From positions 930,001 to 994,000 of the forward strand of contig NZ_JACVAJ010000002.1 of the NCBI RefSeq assembly GCF_014851815.1: a stretch of 64,000 nt of DNA. Reading direction: 5' to 3'. Origin of the DNA: Pseudoxanthomonas sp. PXM01 (GTDB lineage Bacteria > Pseudomonadota > Gammaproteobacteria > Xanthomonadales > Xanthomonadaceae). Position 1 is the first letter of the stretch, and each line of letters opens with the position of its first letter. Below, one piece after another: positions 43,363-51,988 of this stretch. A program made the translations under genes and the position numbers. The notes below the pieces were generated by a model that ran no database searches, was not told where the DNA came from, and worked only from the letters and a program-made list of their open reading frames with translations.

Positions 43363-44265
43363 TCATTCCTCCTGTCCTCCGGCGATGCCCTGCCCCGCAC
43401 CGCGCAGGAACTCTGGCAGGTAGTCACGGCCTTCGGCACGCAGGCTGTGGTCGGCGCCGGGATATACGACCAGACCAATGTTCTTCTTGCCCGCCGCGTG
43501 TGCCGCACGCACGACTTCGTGGCCGGACGCCACCGGGACGCTGCGGTCGCGCTCTCCCATGGCGATCAGCACCGGAATTTCCAATGCCAGATAGTCGATC
43601 AGCGGCACGTGGTCGAAGGTGTCAAACCAGTACCGGTACGGGTGGCCCAGCCACGTCATGTCGGCGCTGTCAGGATGGCGCGCGATCTGCTTCCACGCGG
43701 CCTCCACCGCATCGGCACCCATGAGCGAGGACAGGTTCTCGCGCATGCTCCATCCACCGTCGCCAATGACCACCAGATGGGTCACGTCGGTACGTGCCCG
43801 CGCCACGCGGGCCGCGATTGCGCCGCCTTCGGACCCACCTACCAGTACGATCTTCTTCCAACGCTGCGGCTGCTCCTCCAGCGTCTGCGAGATGAACGTC
43901 ATGTAATCCGCCGTCCACTGACGCGGTGTGTTGTGCCGGTTGAACGCGGCCGAACACGTCGCGCCCCCACCATCGCCGATCGCGCCCTCTTCTACGTGGC
44001 GCTTGTTGAGCGCCACGTACCGCGCATCAATACCCAGCCCATCGGCAAGCGTGGGCAGCCAGTAACGACCCAGGTCCGCGCAGCCGGACCCGCCGTATGT
44101 AAACACCAGGGTGTCCAGGGTGGATGTATCGCCACGCACGACCTCGTGGTAGGTCGCCTCACCGCCCTCGGGGAAACGGAACGTTCCCACACTCGGCACC
44201 GACTGCGCCAAAGCCATTGCGGGCCACAGAATCATCGCCAGTACCACGCGCGCCACCAGGCTCAT
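43363..44265 (-). CDS. exported alpha/beta hydrolase
   Basis: 300 residues from the ATG at 44265, with GGAG upstream; longer in-frame starts run into the next gene. Signal peptide MSLVARVVLAMILWPAMALA. Nucleophile elbow VGGSEGGAIAARV, a candidate acid in MGERDRSV and the His in PGADHSLR. Two Cys (GSGCADLGRY and GGATCSAAF) could pair in the periplasm. A peptidase- or esterase-like role is likely; substrate unknown. Confidence 0.85.
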   Translation of the reverse strand: MSLVARVVLAMILWPAMALAQSVPSVGTFRFPEGGEATYHEVVRGDTSTLDTLVFTYGGSGCADLGRYWLPTLADGLGIDARYVALNKRHVEEGAIGDGGGATCSAAFNRHNTPRQWTADYMTFISQTLEEQPQRWKKIVLVGGSEGGAIAARVARARTDVTHLVVIGDGGWSMRENLSSLMGADAVEAAWKQIARHPDSADMTWLGHPYRYWFDTFDHVPLIDYLALEIPVLIAMGERDRSVPVASGHEVVRAAHAAGKKNIGLVVYPGADHSLRAEGRDYLPEFLRGAGQGIAGGQEE

Positions 44266-44303
44266 ATCGTGTCTCCATCCCTGGCTATCGCCACGTGCCG
44301 CGA

Positions 44304-44696
44304 TCATCGCACTTTCCGCACCTGCTGCATCTCGCGCGCCTTTCGCGCCATGTCTTCGTAGTGTGCACGCAGGTCGTCGAGCTCCTTCTCTTCCAGTTCC
44401 TCCAGGTCCAGCAGCGCGTTGTTGGCGCTGCGCGAGACGCGGATCAGCTCGTCCAGCTTGATCTGCATGGCTTCCGTGTCCCGGTTCTGGGTGCTCTGGA
44501 TCAGGAAGACCATGAGGAACGTGATGATCGTCGTGCCGGTGTTGATGACCAGCTGCCAGGTATCGCTGAAGCCGAATAGGGGTCCGCTGATCGCCCACAC
44601 GACGATGGTGCCGAGCGCGAGTGCGAAGCACGCTGGCCGGCCGGTGAAGGTGGACGCCTTTTTGGCGAGGCGGGTGAAGGCGGACTGGGTGGCCAT
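44304..44696 (-). CDS. low-affinity iron permease family protein
   Basis: 130 residues from the ATG at 44696 with GGAG upstream. Two membrane helices (about 23-43 and 50-70) flank SGPLFGFSDTWQLVINTGTT, the landmark of this family; the rest is a charged coiled coil (LDLEELEEKELDDLRAHYED). Despite the family name, taken from a yeast protein, iron transport by bacterial members is not shown. Confidence 0.85.
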   Translation of the reverse strand: MATQSAFTRLAKKASTFTGRPACFALALGTIVVWAISGPLFGFSDTWQLVINTGTTIITFLMVFLIQSTQNRDTEAMQIKLDELIRVSRSANNALLDLEELEEKELDDLRAHYEDMARKAREMQQVRKVR

Positions 44697-44786
44697 GGCG
44701 CGCTCCGTGGCGGGTGTTCCTGCAGTGTCGCCGATCCGCCCGGAACGGGGTGACGGTCTTCTTGCACCGATCCACGATGCCGCCAA

Positions 44787-45134
44787 TTACCGCGGCGACA
44801 GCACGTCCAGCAGCAACGGTACGCTGAAGGGCTTGGTCATCAGCAGCGTGCCGGTCGGCAGGTCGCTCATGTGCTCGCGCGCGTGGCCCGACACGACGCA
44901 CACGGTGACGCCGGGCTGCAGGCGCCGGGCTTCCGATACCACCGCTGCTCCCGTAACGCCGGGCATGTCGTAGTCGGTCACCACGCAGTCGTAGCGCTGC
45001 TGCTGCAGGAACGCCTGCGCCGTAGTGCCGCTGGAGGCCTGGGTGACGCGATGGCCGGCCAGTTCGAGGGCTTCGGCCACCATGGTGCGGTGCCTGTCGT
45101 CGTCATCGATGTAGAGGATGGTGAGTTCGGTCAT
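44787..45134 (-). CDS. single-domain response regulator
   Basis: 115 residues, a receiver domain only. Asp54 (VVTDYDMPG) is the phospho-acceptor; Asp11-Asp12 and Lys101 (KPF) complete the site, with Ser82 in the usual Thr/Ser position. There is no output domain and no kinase next to it, so it probably relays or sequesters phosphate in a chemotaxis-like or hybrid system. Start at 45134 chosen because sequence before it does not match the domain. Confidence 0.88.
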   Translation of the reverse strand: MTELTILYIDDDDRHRTMVAEALELAGHRVTQASSGTTAQAFLQQQRYDCVVTDYDMPGVTGAAVVSEARRLQPGVTVCVVSGHAREHMSDLPTGTLLMTKPFSVPLLLDVLSPR

Positions 45135-45248
45135 GGACCGACTTTGCGGCAGGACGGTGCGAACCCGGCGTGAAATCGCATCGGACATCGAGGGCAGTCG
45201 CTGACCGCAAGCGCGTCGCGGTCACGTCATGCGACCCCGATCCCGGCG

Positions 45249-45254
45249 TAGCAT
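45249..45254 (+). promoter_or_regulatory. -10 hexamer of a likely leaderless promoter
   Basis: TAGCAT six bases before the ATG at 45261. Confidence 0.55.
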
Positions 45255-45260
45255 GCCCGC

Positions 45261-45647
45261 ATGGATGTCGCCGCGCTAAAACGCCATTGCCGTTCGCTGC
45301 CGGGCAGCGTCGAACAGCTGTACGCCGAGCCCGCCAACATCCTGACGTATGCGGTGGGCGGCAAGCGCTTCGCGTACTTCAAGACCAGCGAGCCGGAGCG
45401 CTGGCGCTTCAGCTTCAAGGTGGCGCCGGAGCGGCTCCTGGAACTGACCGACCAGCCCGGCATCAAGCCGGCGCGCTGGCTGGGCATCCACCGCTGGATC
45501 ACCGTGGTGGACGTGGCCTCTGTGCCGACCACCGAGCTGAAGGCGCTGGTGGGCTGGTCCTATGGCTATGCCTGGGACCGGCTGACCCGGCGTCAGCGCG
45601 CGGCGATCCTGGCCGATGCACCCGAGGCCGGCGACCCCATCCGCTGA
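45261..45647 (+). CDS. MmcQ/YjbR-family protein
   Basis: 128 residues. The pattern LKRHCRSLPGSVEQLYAEPANILTYAV, YFKTSEPERWRFSFKV and the C-terminal LVGWSYGYAWDRLTRRQR are characteristic of the YjbR fold, which resembles the DNA-binding CyaY-like fold. Function not established. It precedes the VOC protein and ECF sigma genes on the same strand. Confidence 0.87.
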   Translation: MDVAALKRHCRSLPGSVEQLYAEPANILTYAVGGKRFAYFKTSEPERWRFSFKVAPERLLELTDQPGIKPARWLGIHRWITVVDVASVPTTELKALVGWSYGYAWDRLTRRQRAAILADAPEAGDPIR

Positions 45648-45777
45648 AGGACCGATCCGTCGAACGAATCCCGGCCTGCCATCTGTCGAATCCGGGACTG
45701 CCGGTTCGTCGACTGCAGGAAGACCACCCCGGCGCCGTGCCCTGGCGCCCTGTCATCACCCACCCAAGGAGCACGAC

Positions 45778-46191
45778 ATGAACGTCAATCCCTACCTGAT
45801 CCTCAATGGCGACTGCGAAGCCGCGTTTACTTTCTATGCGCAGGCCACCGGCGGCGAACTGGGGCCGCTGATGCGTTTCGACGGCACCGAGGGCTGCGAG
45901 GACATGCCGTCCGAGTACAAGCAGAAGATCATGCACACGCACGTGATGTTCGGGCAGACCGTGCTGATGGGGTCGGACAATCATCCCAACTATCCCTACG
46001 AGGGCGTGAAGGGCTGCTCGGTGTCGCTGTCGGTGGACAGCATCGCCGATGCGGAACGCATCTTCGGCGCGCTGTCGGCCGGCGGCCAGGTGACCATGCC
46101 GCTGGCGCAGACGTTCTGGGCGGTCCGCTTCGGCATGCTGGTCGACAAGTTCGGCGTGCCGTGGATGATCAACTGCGAGAAGGATGCGTGA
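45778..46191 (+). CDS. VOC-superfamily (PhnB-like) protein
   Basis: 137 residues from the ATG at 45778 with AAGGAG upstream. MNVNPYLILNGDCEAAFTFYAQATGGEL and the final FWAVRFGMLVDKFGVPWMINCE are PhnB-like hallmarks: two beta-alpha-beta-beta-beta units. Metal ligands of glyoxalases are not clearly conserved. It lies just before an ECF sigma gene; such pairs (ECF factor with VOC or YCII/DGPF proteins) are common and suggest the sigma factor controls it. Confidence 0.88.
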   Translation: MNVNPYLILNGDCEAAFTFYAQATGGELGPLMRFDGTEGCEDMPSEYKQKIMHTHVMFGQTVLMGSDNHPNYPYEGVKGCSVSLSVDSIADAERIFGALSAGGQVTMPLAQTFWAVRFGMLVDKFGVPWMINCEKDA

Positions 46192-46273
46192 TGCCCGCGT
46201 GGGGATGTCGTGTGCACGCTGACACCCCTGCCCGCTGCACTGCGGCTTTCACCCGCCGCAGTGCCGTGGTCTG

Positions 46274-47548
46274 ATGCGCGGCATGTCGAGCTCCCCCACC
46301 CATCGCGCGATCGACGCCGTCTGGCGCATCGAATCTGCGCGCGTGATTGCCGGGCTGGCGCGCATGCTGCGCGACCTGGACCTGGCCGAAGAGCTGGCGC
46401 AGGACGCGCTGGTGATCGCGCTGGAGACCTGGCCCCGTGACGGCGTGCCGGACAATCCAGGGGCGTGGCTGATGACCACCGCCAAGCGCCGCGCGATCGA
46501 CCGCCTGCGCCGGCTGCAGTTGCTGGACCGCAAGCACGAGGAACTCGCGCGCGAACTGGACGACGCGCACGAGGAGCGCCGTGCGCGCGACGAAGACGCG
46601 CTTGACCACGATATCGACGACGACCTGCTGCGGCTGGTGTTCGTGTCGTGCCATCCGGTGCTGTCGATGGAGGCTCGCGTGGCGCTGACGCTGCGCCTGC
46701 TGTGCGGGTTGACCACGGACGAGATCGCACGTGCGTTCCTGACCTCCGAGCCGACCGTGGCGCAACGCATCGTGCGGGCGAAACGCACGCTGGCCGATGC
46801 CGACGTGGCCTTCGAAGTTCCACGCGGCGACGAACTGCAGGAACGCCTGGCCTCGGTGCTGGGCGTGGTCTACCTGGTCTTCAACGAGGGCTATTCGGCC
46901 ACCAGCGGTGACGGCTGGATGCGCCCTGCATTGTGCGAAGAGGCGTTGCGCCTGGGCCGCATGCTGGCGGCGCTGGCGCCGCACGAGCCCGACGTGCACG
47001 GCCTGATCGCGCTGATGGAAATCCAGGCCTCGCGCCTGCCCGCGCGCGTCGGCAAGGACGGTGCGCCGGTGCTGTTGCTCGACCAGGACCGTGGCCGCTG
47101 GGACCGCCTGCTGATCCAGCGCGGCCTGGAGGCGCTGTCGCGCGCCGAGCGACTGGGCGGTGCATTCGGCCCGTATGCGTTGCAGGCCGCCATCGCCGCC
47201 TGCCACGCGCGTGCGCACATCGCCGAGGCCACCGACTGGACGCGCATTGCGACGCTGTATGCCGCACTGGCGCAGGTGAATCCGTCGCCCGTGGTCGAAC
47301 TCAACCGTGCGGTGGCGGTGTCGATGGCCACCGGCCCGGCCAGCGCGCTACCGCTGGTCGACCGGCTGCTCGACGAACCTGCGATGAAGCACTACCACCT
47401 GCTCCCCAGTGTGCGCGGTGACCTGCTGTTCAAACTGGACCGTCGCGATGAAGCGCGCGCGGAGTTCGAGCGCGCGGCGGGCATGACGCGCAACGAACGC
47501 GAACAGGCCCTGCTGCTGGCGCGCGCGCAGGCGTGCGTCGCGGGATGA
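46274..47548 (+). CDS. long ECF sigma factor with C-terminal TPR-like extension (ECF42-type)
   Basis: 424 residues (or 421 from the ATG at 46283). Sigma region 2 spans about 10-85 (RDLDLAEELAQDALVIALETW), region 4 about 115-175 (LTLRLLCGLTTDEIARAFLTS). The ~230 residues after it, with VVYLVFNEGYSATSG and repeated helical pairs, are the extension of ECF42-type factors, which act without an anti-sigma factor. The upstream VOC gene fits the usual ECF42 neighbourhood of small VOC/YCII proteins. The inducer is unknown. Confidence 0.88.
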   Translation: MRGMSSSPTHRAIDAVWRIESARVIAGLARMLRDLDLAEELAQDALVIALETWPRDGVPDNPGAWLMTTAKRRAIDRLRRLQLLDRKHEELARELDDAHEERRARDEDALDHDIDDDLLRLVFVSCHPVLSMEARVALTLRLLCGLTTDEIARAFLTSEPTVAQRIVRAKRTLADADVAFEVPRGDELQERLASVLGVVYLVFNEGYSATSGDGWMRPALCEEALRLGRMLAALAPHEPDVHGLIALMEIQASRLPARVGKDGAPVLLLDQDRGRWDRLLIQRGLEALSRAERLGGAFGPYALQAAIAACHARAHIAEATDWTRIATLYAALAQVNPSPVVELNRAVAVSMATGPASALPLVDRLLDEPAMKHYHLLPSVRGDLLFKLDRRDEARAEFERAAGMTRNEREQALLLARAQACVAG

Positions 47549-47564
47549 CACCCGCAATACGCGA

Positions 47565-48083
47565 TCAGGCGGCGGGCCCGAGGTAGTCCAGCTTGCCCAA
47601 CGGCACGCCGTGGTGGCGCAGGATGGCGTACGCGGTGGTGACGTGGAAGAACAGGTTCGGCAGCGCGTGGCCGAGCAGATAGCCACGCCCGTCGAAGTGC
47701 AGGTCGCCGCGCGTGCGCGTGGACAGGGTGACCGCGCGCGTTTCGCTGCCCTGCAGCGCGGTCTCGTCGAACGTGCGCAGGTAGCCGGCGATGGCATCCA
47801 GGCGTGCGTACAGTTCGTCGAACGTCGTTTCCACGTCCTCGAAGCGCGGCGATTCCACACCGGCCAATCGCGCCGCACCGAACTTCGCCGTGTCGGTCGC
47901 GATCTGCACCTGCCGCAGCAACGGCAGCATGTCCTCGTACAGACGGGCCTGCAGCAGCGCAGCCGGATCCTCACCACGGCCACGGGCATGCGCCTCTCCC
48001 TTTTCCAGCACATGACGGAGGTTGCGCAGCGCGCGCAGGAACACGGGAACGGAGGCCTGGTACATCGACAAAGGTGCGCTCAT
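47565..48083 (-). CDS. DUF1993-family protein
   Basis: 172 residues. MSAPLSMYQASVPVFLRALRNLRHVLEKGEAHA, then LLQARLYEDMLPLLRQVQIATD and the C-terminal LPNLFFHVTTAYAILRHHGVPLGKLDYLG, match DUF1993, a four-helix bundle like DinB. Function unknown. Convergent with the ECF gene, 16 bases apart. Confidence 0.9.
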   Translation of the reverse strand: MSAPLSMYQASVPVFLRALRNLRHVLEKGEAHARGRGEDPAALLQARLYEDMLPLLRQVQIATDTAKFGAARLAGVESPRFEDVETTFDELYARLDAIAGYLRTFDETALQGSETRAVTLSTRTRGDLHFDGRGYLLGHALPNLFFHVTTAYAILRHHGVPLGKLDYLGPAA

Positions 48084-48248
48084 GGGAGTGTCCGCAAACA
48101 GGTAGCGTGAGAATAGTCGCCACCGCGGACCGTGATTAGCGGGTCATCCCGGGAGAGTGCATCCCACCGCCACGTGCCCGGTCGTCCGCCACGACGCGAC
48201 AGCGGGTCTGGGGTAGGATCGGCGCCCCCTCTGCTGCCGAGCGCCACC

Positions 48249-48767
48249 ATGCCCGCCTGGACTGACCTGCTGCGCGACATCGCCGACTTTCCCAAGCCCG
48301 GTATCCTGTTCAAGGACATCACGCCGGTCCTGGCGGACGCCAACGGCTTCGCCCACGCGGTTGCCGCGATGGCCGCGCCGTGGAGGGATGCATCGCTCGA
48401 TGCGGTGGTGGGCGTGGAAGCACGCGGCTTTATTCTCGGTGCCGCGCTGGCGCGCGAACTGGGCGTGGGGTTCGTACCGGTACGCAAGCCGGGCAAACTT
48501 CCCGCACATACCCTGTCGCTCGATTACGGCCTGGAGTACGGGCGCGACCGTCTGGAAATCCACGCCGATGCCCTGCCCACCGGCGCGCGCGTCATCGTGA
48601 TCGACGACGTGCTGGCGACCGGTGGCACGCTGAAAGCGGCTGTGCAGCTGGTCGAACAGCAGGGTGCCATCGTGATCGGCACCGGCGTACTGGTGGAGCT
48701 GGGCTTCCTCGCTGCACGCGCCACCTGGGACCATGCCGCCCCGCTGCATGCGGCCGCGATCTACTGA
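48249..48767 (+). CDS. apt: adenine phosphoribosyltransferase
   Basis: 172 residues from the ATG at 48249; earlier in-frame codons lie upstream of a TAGGAT -10-like hexamer at 48214-48219. [18 protein letters not shown] and [19 protein letters not shown] are Apt signatures, and [13 protein letters not shown] is the PRPP-binding loop. It salvages adenine to AMP in the cytoplasm. Confidence 0.96.
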   Translation: MPAWTDLLRDIADFPKPGILFKDITPVLADANGFAHAVAAMAAPWRDASLDAVVGVEARGFILGAALARELGVGFVPVRKPGKLPAHTLSLDYGLEYGRDRLEIHADALPTGARVIVIDDVLATGGTLKAAVQLVEQQGAIVIGTGVLVELGFLAARATWDHAAPLHAAAIY

Positions 48768-48800
48768 CCGGTCACGGGCGATGGCCCGCAACCTGTCGGG

Positions 48801-49010
48801 TCAGTCGGGCACGCGGGTAACGTAGGCACCGGTGCCGATGATCTGGAAGGTGTCGTTGTCGATCCGGCGCACATGGCTGCCGTCCTCCAGCACGTAGGCG
48901 GGCGCCTGGGGGCCGTCTCCGCGGGACGCATCGGCTTCGTCGCGCCGGGTCACCTGGATGCGGCAGCGACGGCCCGCGGAATCCTCGGCAGTGAAAACAT
49001 GCGTGGTCAT
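48801..49010 (-). CDS. small protein of unknown function (69 aa)
   Basis: 69 residues from the ATG at 49010, which has a perfect AGGAGG five bases upstream. It is charged and soluble, with a beta-rich C-terminus DGSHVRRIDNDTFQIIGTGAYVTRV that resembles short conserved proteobacterial proteins without names. No cysteine pair or membrane segment apart from a single Cys16. The ribosome site makes it a convincing gene. Confidence 0.7.
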   Translation of the reverse strand: MTTHVFTAEDSAGRRCRIQVTRRDEADASRGDGPQAPAYVLEDGSHVRRIDNDTFQIIGTGAYVTRVPD

Positions 49011-49354
49011 GTGGCCTCCTGCTTGCAGGGATGGGGCCACGACGATAGGCCATCGCACGTTAAGCGCACCGAAGCGGAATGTCATCGATCCGTGGATGCC
49101 GTAAAAAACGAGGGGAGGCATTGCGCCTCCCCTCGGCGCCTGAGCGCGACGCCGCCCATGTGTCGGGCACGGACGGCGATGGACACACTCCCTGGGGATT
49201 GGAGTGGTCCCACCTAGCCACGGGCGGGGGTACGCCCGCGGATAGCGGTCTGCGGATGAGCGTGGGGGGACACCTCACCCCCGTCACGCCAGCCCGCGGT
49301 TCTGCAAGGACTTGCCCTACCTATTCGCGTTGCCTTGCACGTCACAGGACATGC
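49011..49354. other. intergenic region, no gene seen
   Basis: 344 bases between two minus-strand genes. It holds the terminator at 49109-49135 and, further right, two short GC hairpins (CGGGCGGGGGTACGCCCG near 49222 and GGGG/CCCC around 49264-49281). No convincing ORF, tRNA or known small RNA is seen. Confidence 0.5.
49109..49135 (-). terminator. rho-independent terminator (minus strand)
   Basis: Eleven-base perfect stem CGAGGGGAGGC / GCCTCCCCTCG, loop ATTGC, then six T on the minus strand. It ends the transcript of the transposase-like gene at 49355-49771, with a 219-base 3' region before it. Confidence 0.88.
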
Positions 49355-49771
49355 TCAGGAAGCGCGCATGGCCCGGCTGAGGTACTTGGTGTTGTTGCGA
49401 TGCAGGTAGCGCTCGATCAAGGCATTCAGATCGAGAGCGCGCTGGTCCTGCGGGTCGAAATGCGCCAGCACCTGGGTCCAGTTGCCATCCTGTGCCCAAC
49501 GGATGAAGCGGACGTAGATGCCGTGCCATGAACCGAAGTCCCGCGGCAGGTCCGACCAGTAGGCGCCGGTCTGTGCGACCCACAGCACCGCCTCGATGAA
49601 CCGGCGCGCATTGCCACCGTGACGCGCCCGTGCGCCGACGCGGCCAGGCAACGCGTGCATCAGGCGCTTCCATTCTTCTGCCGTCAGGCGCTCCGTGATG
49701 GGCCATTGGCTGATCGCGCGAGGACCCACGCCCTGCGGCAGCGTCCAGTGCGCGGGCAGCGCGACGGCCAT
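49355..49771 (-). CDS. stand-alone IS5-type transposase N-terminal domain (DUF4096) protein
   Basis: 138 residues from the ATG at 49771, where GGAGAG lies just upstream; a start at 49834 is possible. LTAEEWKRLMHALPGR, then FIEAVLWVAQTGAYWSDLPR and FGSWHGIYVRFIRWAQDGNW are the helical N-terminal DNA-binding part of IS5-group transposases (DUF4096). The DDE catalytic part does not follow in any frame, and no terminal inverted repeats are seen. With an open frame, a ribosome site and its own strong terminator, it looks like a decayed or repurposed transposase fragment rather than an active element. Confidence 0.75.
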   Translation of the reverse strand: MAVALPAHWTLPQGVGPRAISQWPITERLTAEEWKRLMHALPGRVGARARHGGNARRFIEAVLWVAQTGAYWSDLPRDFGSWHGIYVRFIRWAQDGNWTQVLAHFDPQDQRALDLNALIERYLHRNNTKYLSRAMRAS

Positions 49772-50104
49772 CTCCTGCTCTCCCCTCGCGTCGCCTTCCT
49801 TCCGCGCGGGATCCGCCGCGCCCTCATGCACCATGGCCCGTCCCCCTCTCCGCCGCGATGGTGTTTTCCCTCGCCATCGGCTTCATCGCCAATGGCCCTG
49901 CCGCACATACCTTCCTCAAACTACGCATGCCGTCCTCTCGTGGATCCCGCCGTCTCGATACACCTGTCTCACTCATTCACCGCTTGCCGCTCGCGCCGCC
50001 CCTTGGGCCTCAGCCCACAGAAGGCGTGCCAAGGCTTGCTTGATGGCCCCGGGAGGGGTCTTATATGCAAGGAACGAGATCGTGATGGCAGGCACATTCC
50101 GGAC
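49772..50104. other. intergenic region with sigma-factor gene promoter
   Basis: 333 bases between divergent genes. The right end holds a likely promoter for the ECF gene (50040-50067). The rest contains no convincing ORF; a plus-strand reading frame through it lacks a ribosome site and family match. Confidence 0.45.
50040..50067 (+). promoter_or_regulatory. putative promoter of the ECF sigma gene
   Basis: TTGATG (50040-50045) and TATATG (50062-50067), 16 bases apart. Both hexamers are four of six matches to the vegetative consensus. The ATG at 50105 would lie about 30 bases after the transcript start. Confidence 0.4.
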
Positions 50105-50767
50105 ATGACAGGGCGATGGGACATCGGCGGAACGGAGGCCGGCACTGGGGAGATGCCGGGCTCGCTCGACGTGACCGCGATACCTCCCCCGGACCCGGAT
50201 TCCGTCACCCAGCTGCTGGGGGAGGTCGAGAAGGGCCAGGCCGGTGCCTGGAACCGCATCTACGCGCTGCTGTACCGCGACCTGCACCAGATCGCCCGGT
50301 CGCAGATCCGCCAGCAGCGCCGTGGCCACGTGCGCTCTCCCACGTCCTTGATCAGCGAGACCTGGCTGAAACTGGCCAGCGCCGACTTCAGCGTCGAGAA
50401 CCGCGCCCACCTGGTGGCGCTGGTCGCGCGCGCCATGCGCTTCGTCCTGCTGGACGAGGTCCGCCGCACCCTGGCGGAGAAGCGTGGCGAAGGCATGGAC
50501 CTGCTGCCGCTGGACGAGACCACCGAGCCGGGCCAGAGCTCACGGCTGGAGCAGTTGCTGATCCTCGATCAGGCGCTGAACGACCTGGCCAAGCTGGACG
50601 CCCGGCTGGCACAGGTCGTGGAGATGCGCTATTTCGGCGGGCTCAGCGAACTGGAAATCGCGGGCGTGCTGAAAGTGACCGAGCGCACCGTGCGCCGCGA
50701 CTGGCGGAAGGCGCGCGCCTTCCTGTTCAGCCATCTCGGCGAAGGCGAGCTGCCCGACCCCGTCTGA
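50105..50767 (+). CDS. ECF sigma factor of the TIGR02999 / kinase-linked type (ECF43-like)
   Basis: 220 residues from the ATG at 50105; longer in-frame starts overlap the divergent gene. A 30-residue N-terminal tail is followed by region 2 (VEKGQAGAWNRIYALLYRDLHQIA) and region 4 (VEMRYFGGLSELEIAGVLKV). Factors of this type lack an anti-sigma partner and are switched on by Ser/Thr kinases (EcfP/PknT in Vibrio, EcfK/PknS in Xanthomonas citri). The region-2 stretch SPTSLISETWLKL (Ser78-Leu90) is rich in Ser/Thr where other ECF factors carry acids, consistent with phospho-control. A large Ser/Thr kinase gene lies 10 kb downstream. Confidence 0.85.
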   Translation: MTGRWDIGGTEAGTGEMPGSLDVTAIPPPDPDSVTQLLGEVEKGQAGAWNRIYALLYRDLHQIARSQIRQQRRGHVRSPTSLISETWLKLASADFSVENRAHLVALVARAMRFVLLDEVRRTLAEKRGEGMDLLPLDETTEPGQSSRLEQLLILDQALNDLAKLDARLAQVVEMRYFGGLSELEIAGVLKVTERTVRRDWRKARAFLFSHLGEGELPDPV

Positions 50768-50916
50768 GGTACCGCGCTGCGGACGTACGTCCGGAAATGC
50801 CGTCCGGCAGCGAATCCTACAGACGTGCTTCATCATCCCCTTTCCGCCTCTTCCGCCCACCGCGTTGCGCCCTCGGCTGCGCTGGGCATCGCGTGGATCG
50901 TCGGAACGGCACAGGC

Positions 50917-51132
50917 ATGAAGCAGGCCAAGGCCCTCGCGATGGGTCTGTTCAGCGCGTACTGTGAAATGGCCGACGACGATCAGGCCAATGCCCTGGCG
51001 GTGCTGAGGACCGTCGACCCCACGGTCCATGATGCCTTGGTCCAGTTGCTGGTCGCAGATGCGCTGGCCCATGCGCTCGACGTGCCGCCCTGGCTCTGCC
51101 TGAACGCGTCGACCAGTCCGCAGACGGATTAG
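50917..51132 (+). CDS. small protein of unknown function (71 aa)
   Basis: 71 residues, MKQAKALAMGLFSAYCEMAD and onward, acidic and helical with no membrane segment. It has only a weak GGAAC before the ATG. The segment VDPTVHDALVQLLVADALAHAL loosely recalls the N-terminal tail of the Ser/Thr kinase at 60619 (EDPDTHRMLQRLLSSDMAL), which may be chance. It follows the ECF gene on the same strand by 149 bases. Confidence 0.5.
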   Translation: MKQAKALAMGLFSAYCEMADDDQANALAVLRTVDPTVHDALVQLLVADALAHALDVPPWLCLNASTSPQTD

Positions 51133-51453
51133 CCGGCCGGCCGCACACCGGGGCGCGTACAGCGCGTCGCTGACAGGCCTTGCTGGCTGGACGCCTGCTG
51201 CCCTTGATCCGGCTCGAAGATGCCGTCGGGATCTCCCGATGCCGTACCCGCCCCCTGATGCACCCGTCGGGCGCTCCGCTGTGGCCTGCGTCGCACTTCG
51301 CATCACATTTGTCACGGCATCCGGTCACTCTCCCGCCCTCGGCGCGAGGCGCGGGTGTGGAATTGAGACAGCGTTGGCAGCCGCCCCACCGGGGGGGCTC
51401 GCTAGCATGGACCCCTCCCGTCGAAACCCGTCCTTACCGCACAAGGAGTGCAG
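51133..51453. other. intergenic region, no gene seen
   Basis: 321 bases. A TAGCAT hexamer at 51403-51408 could be the -10 for the downstream gene, leaving a leader of about 40 bases. No ORF or RNA gene is supported. Confidence 0.4.
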
Positions 51454-51876
51454 ATGACGATCCATGCCGCCGCCGCATTCGCCGGCACCTGGCACCTGCT
51501 CCCGGAGCAGTGCGATTACCAGCTCGGGCGTGCGCCGCGCGCCGGACACTACCGGCTGGCGTGCGCGGACGACGGCGCGTTGTCGATCGCATCGGAATGG
51601 CTGGGCAGGAACGGCAAGCGCCACCGCGCCGCCTTCGATGGCAGGGCCGATGGCACGCCCTACCCCTATCGCGGCACCCCACATGCGGATGCGCTCAGTT
51701 TCGAATCGGTATCCCCCACGCAACTCCACTCGACCACCTGGCACGACGGCCGGGAAGTGCAATGGTCGGAACGCGAACTGGTGGATGCCGACACGCTGGT
51801 CATCCGCATGCGCGGCCATCTGAGCGACGGCCGCAGCTACACCAACGTGGGCGTATTCCGGCGCCAGGACAGCTGA
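51454..51876 (+). CDS. protein of unknown function (140 aa)
   Basis: 140 residues from the ATG at 51454 with AAGGAG six bases upstream; a GTG at 51448 overlaps that site. The protein opens with AAAFAGTWHLLPEQCDYQLG and has a beta-rich pattern (YRLACADDGALSIASEWLGR, VIRMRGHLSDGRSYTNVGVF) like small lipocalin-type or DUF-type barrels. No signal peptide and no recognised family. Confidence 0.7.
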   Translation: MTIHAAAAFAGTWHLLPEQCDYQLGRAPRAGHYRLACADDGALSIASEWLGRNGKRHRAAFDGRADGTPYPYRGTPHADALSFESVSPTQLHSTTWHDGREVQWSERELVDADTLVIRMRGHLSDGRSYTNVGVFRRQDS

Positions 51877-51916
51877 CGTCATCCGCCGGCCCGGCGGCCA
51901 TCGAGCCCGCCGACAC

Positions 51917-51949
51917 AGAAAGGGCGCCCGGAGGGCGCCCTTTCTGTTT
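51917..51949. terminator. bidirectional rho-independent terminator
   Basis: Thirteen-base stem AGAAAGGGCGCCC / GGGCGCCCTTTCT with loop GGA, then GTTTT. It lies between convergent genes and serves both. Confidence 0.92.
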
Positions 51950-51988
51950 TCGGACAACCGGACGAAGATCGTCCGCGGCAATCCGGCT

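Noticed and set aside
49079..49531. A plus-strand frame of 150 codons across the terminator
   Set aside because: It runs through a strong minus-strand terminator and opposite the DUF4096 gene, with no ribosome site or domain.
49355..49771. An intact insertion sequence
   Set aside because: Only the N-terminal domain is present; no DDE part, no terminal inverted repeats and no target duplication are visible.
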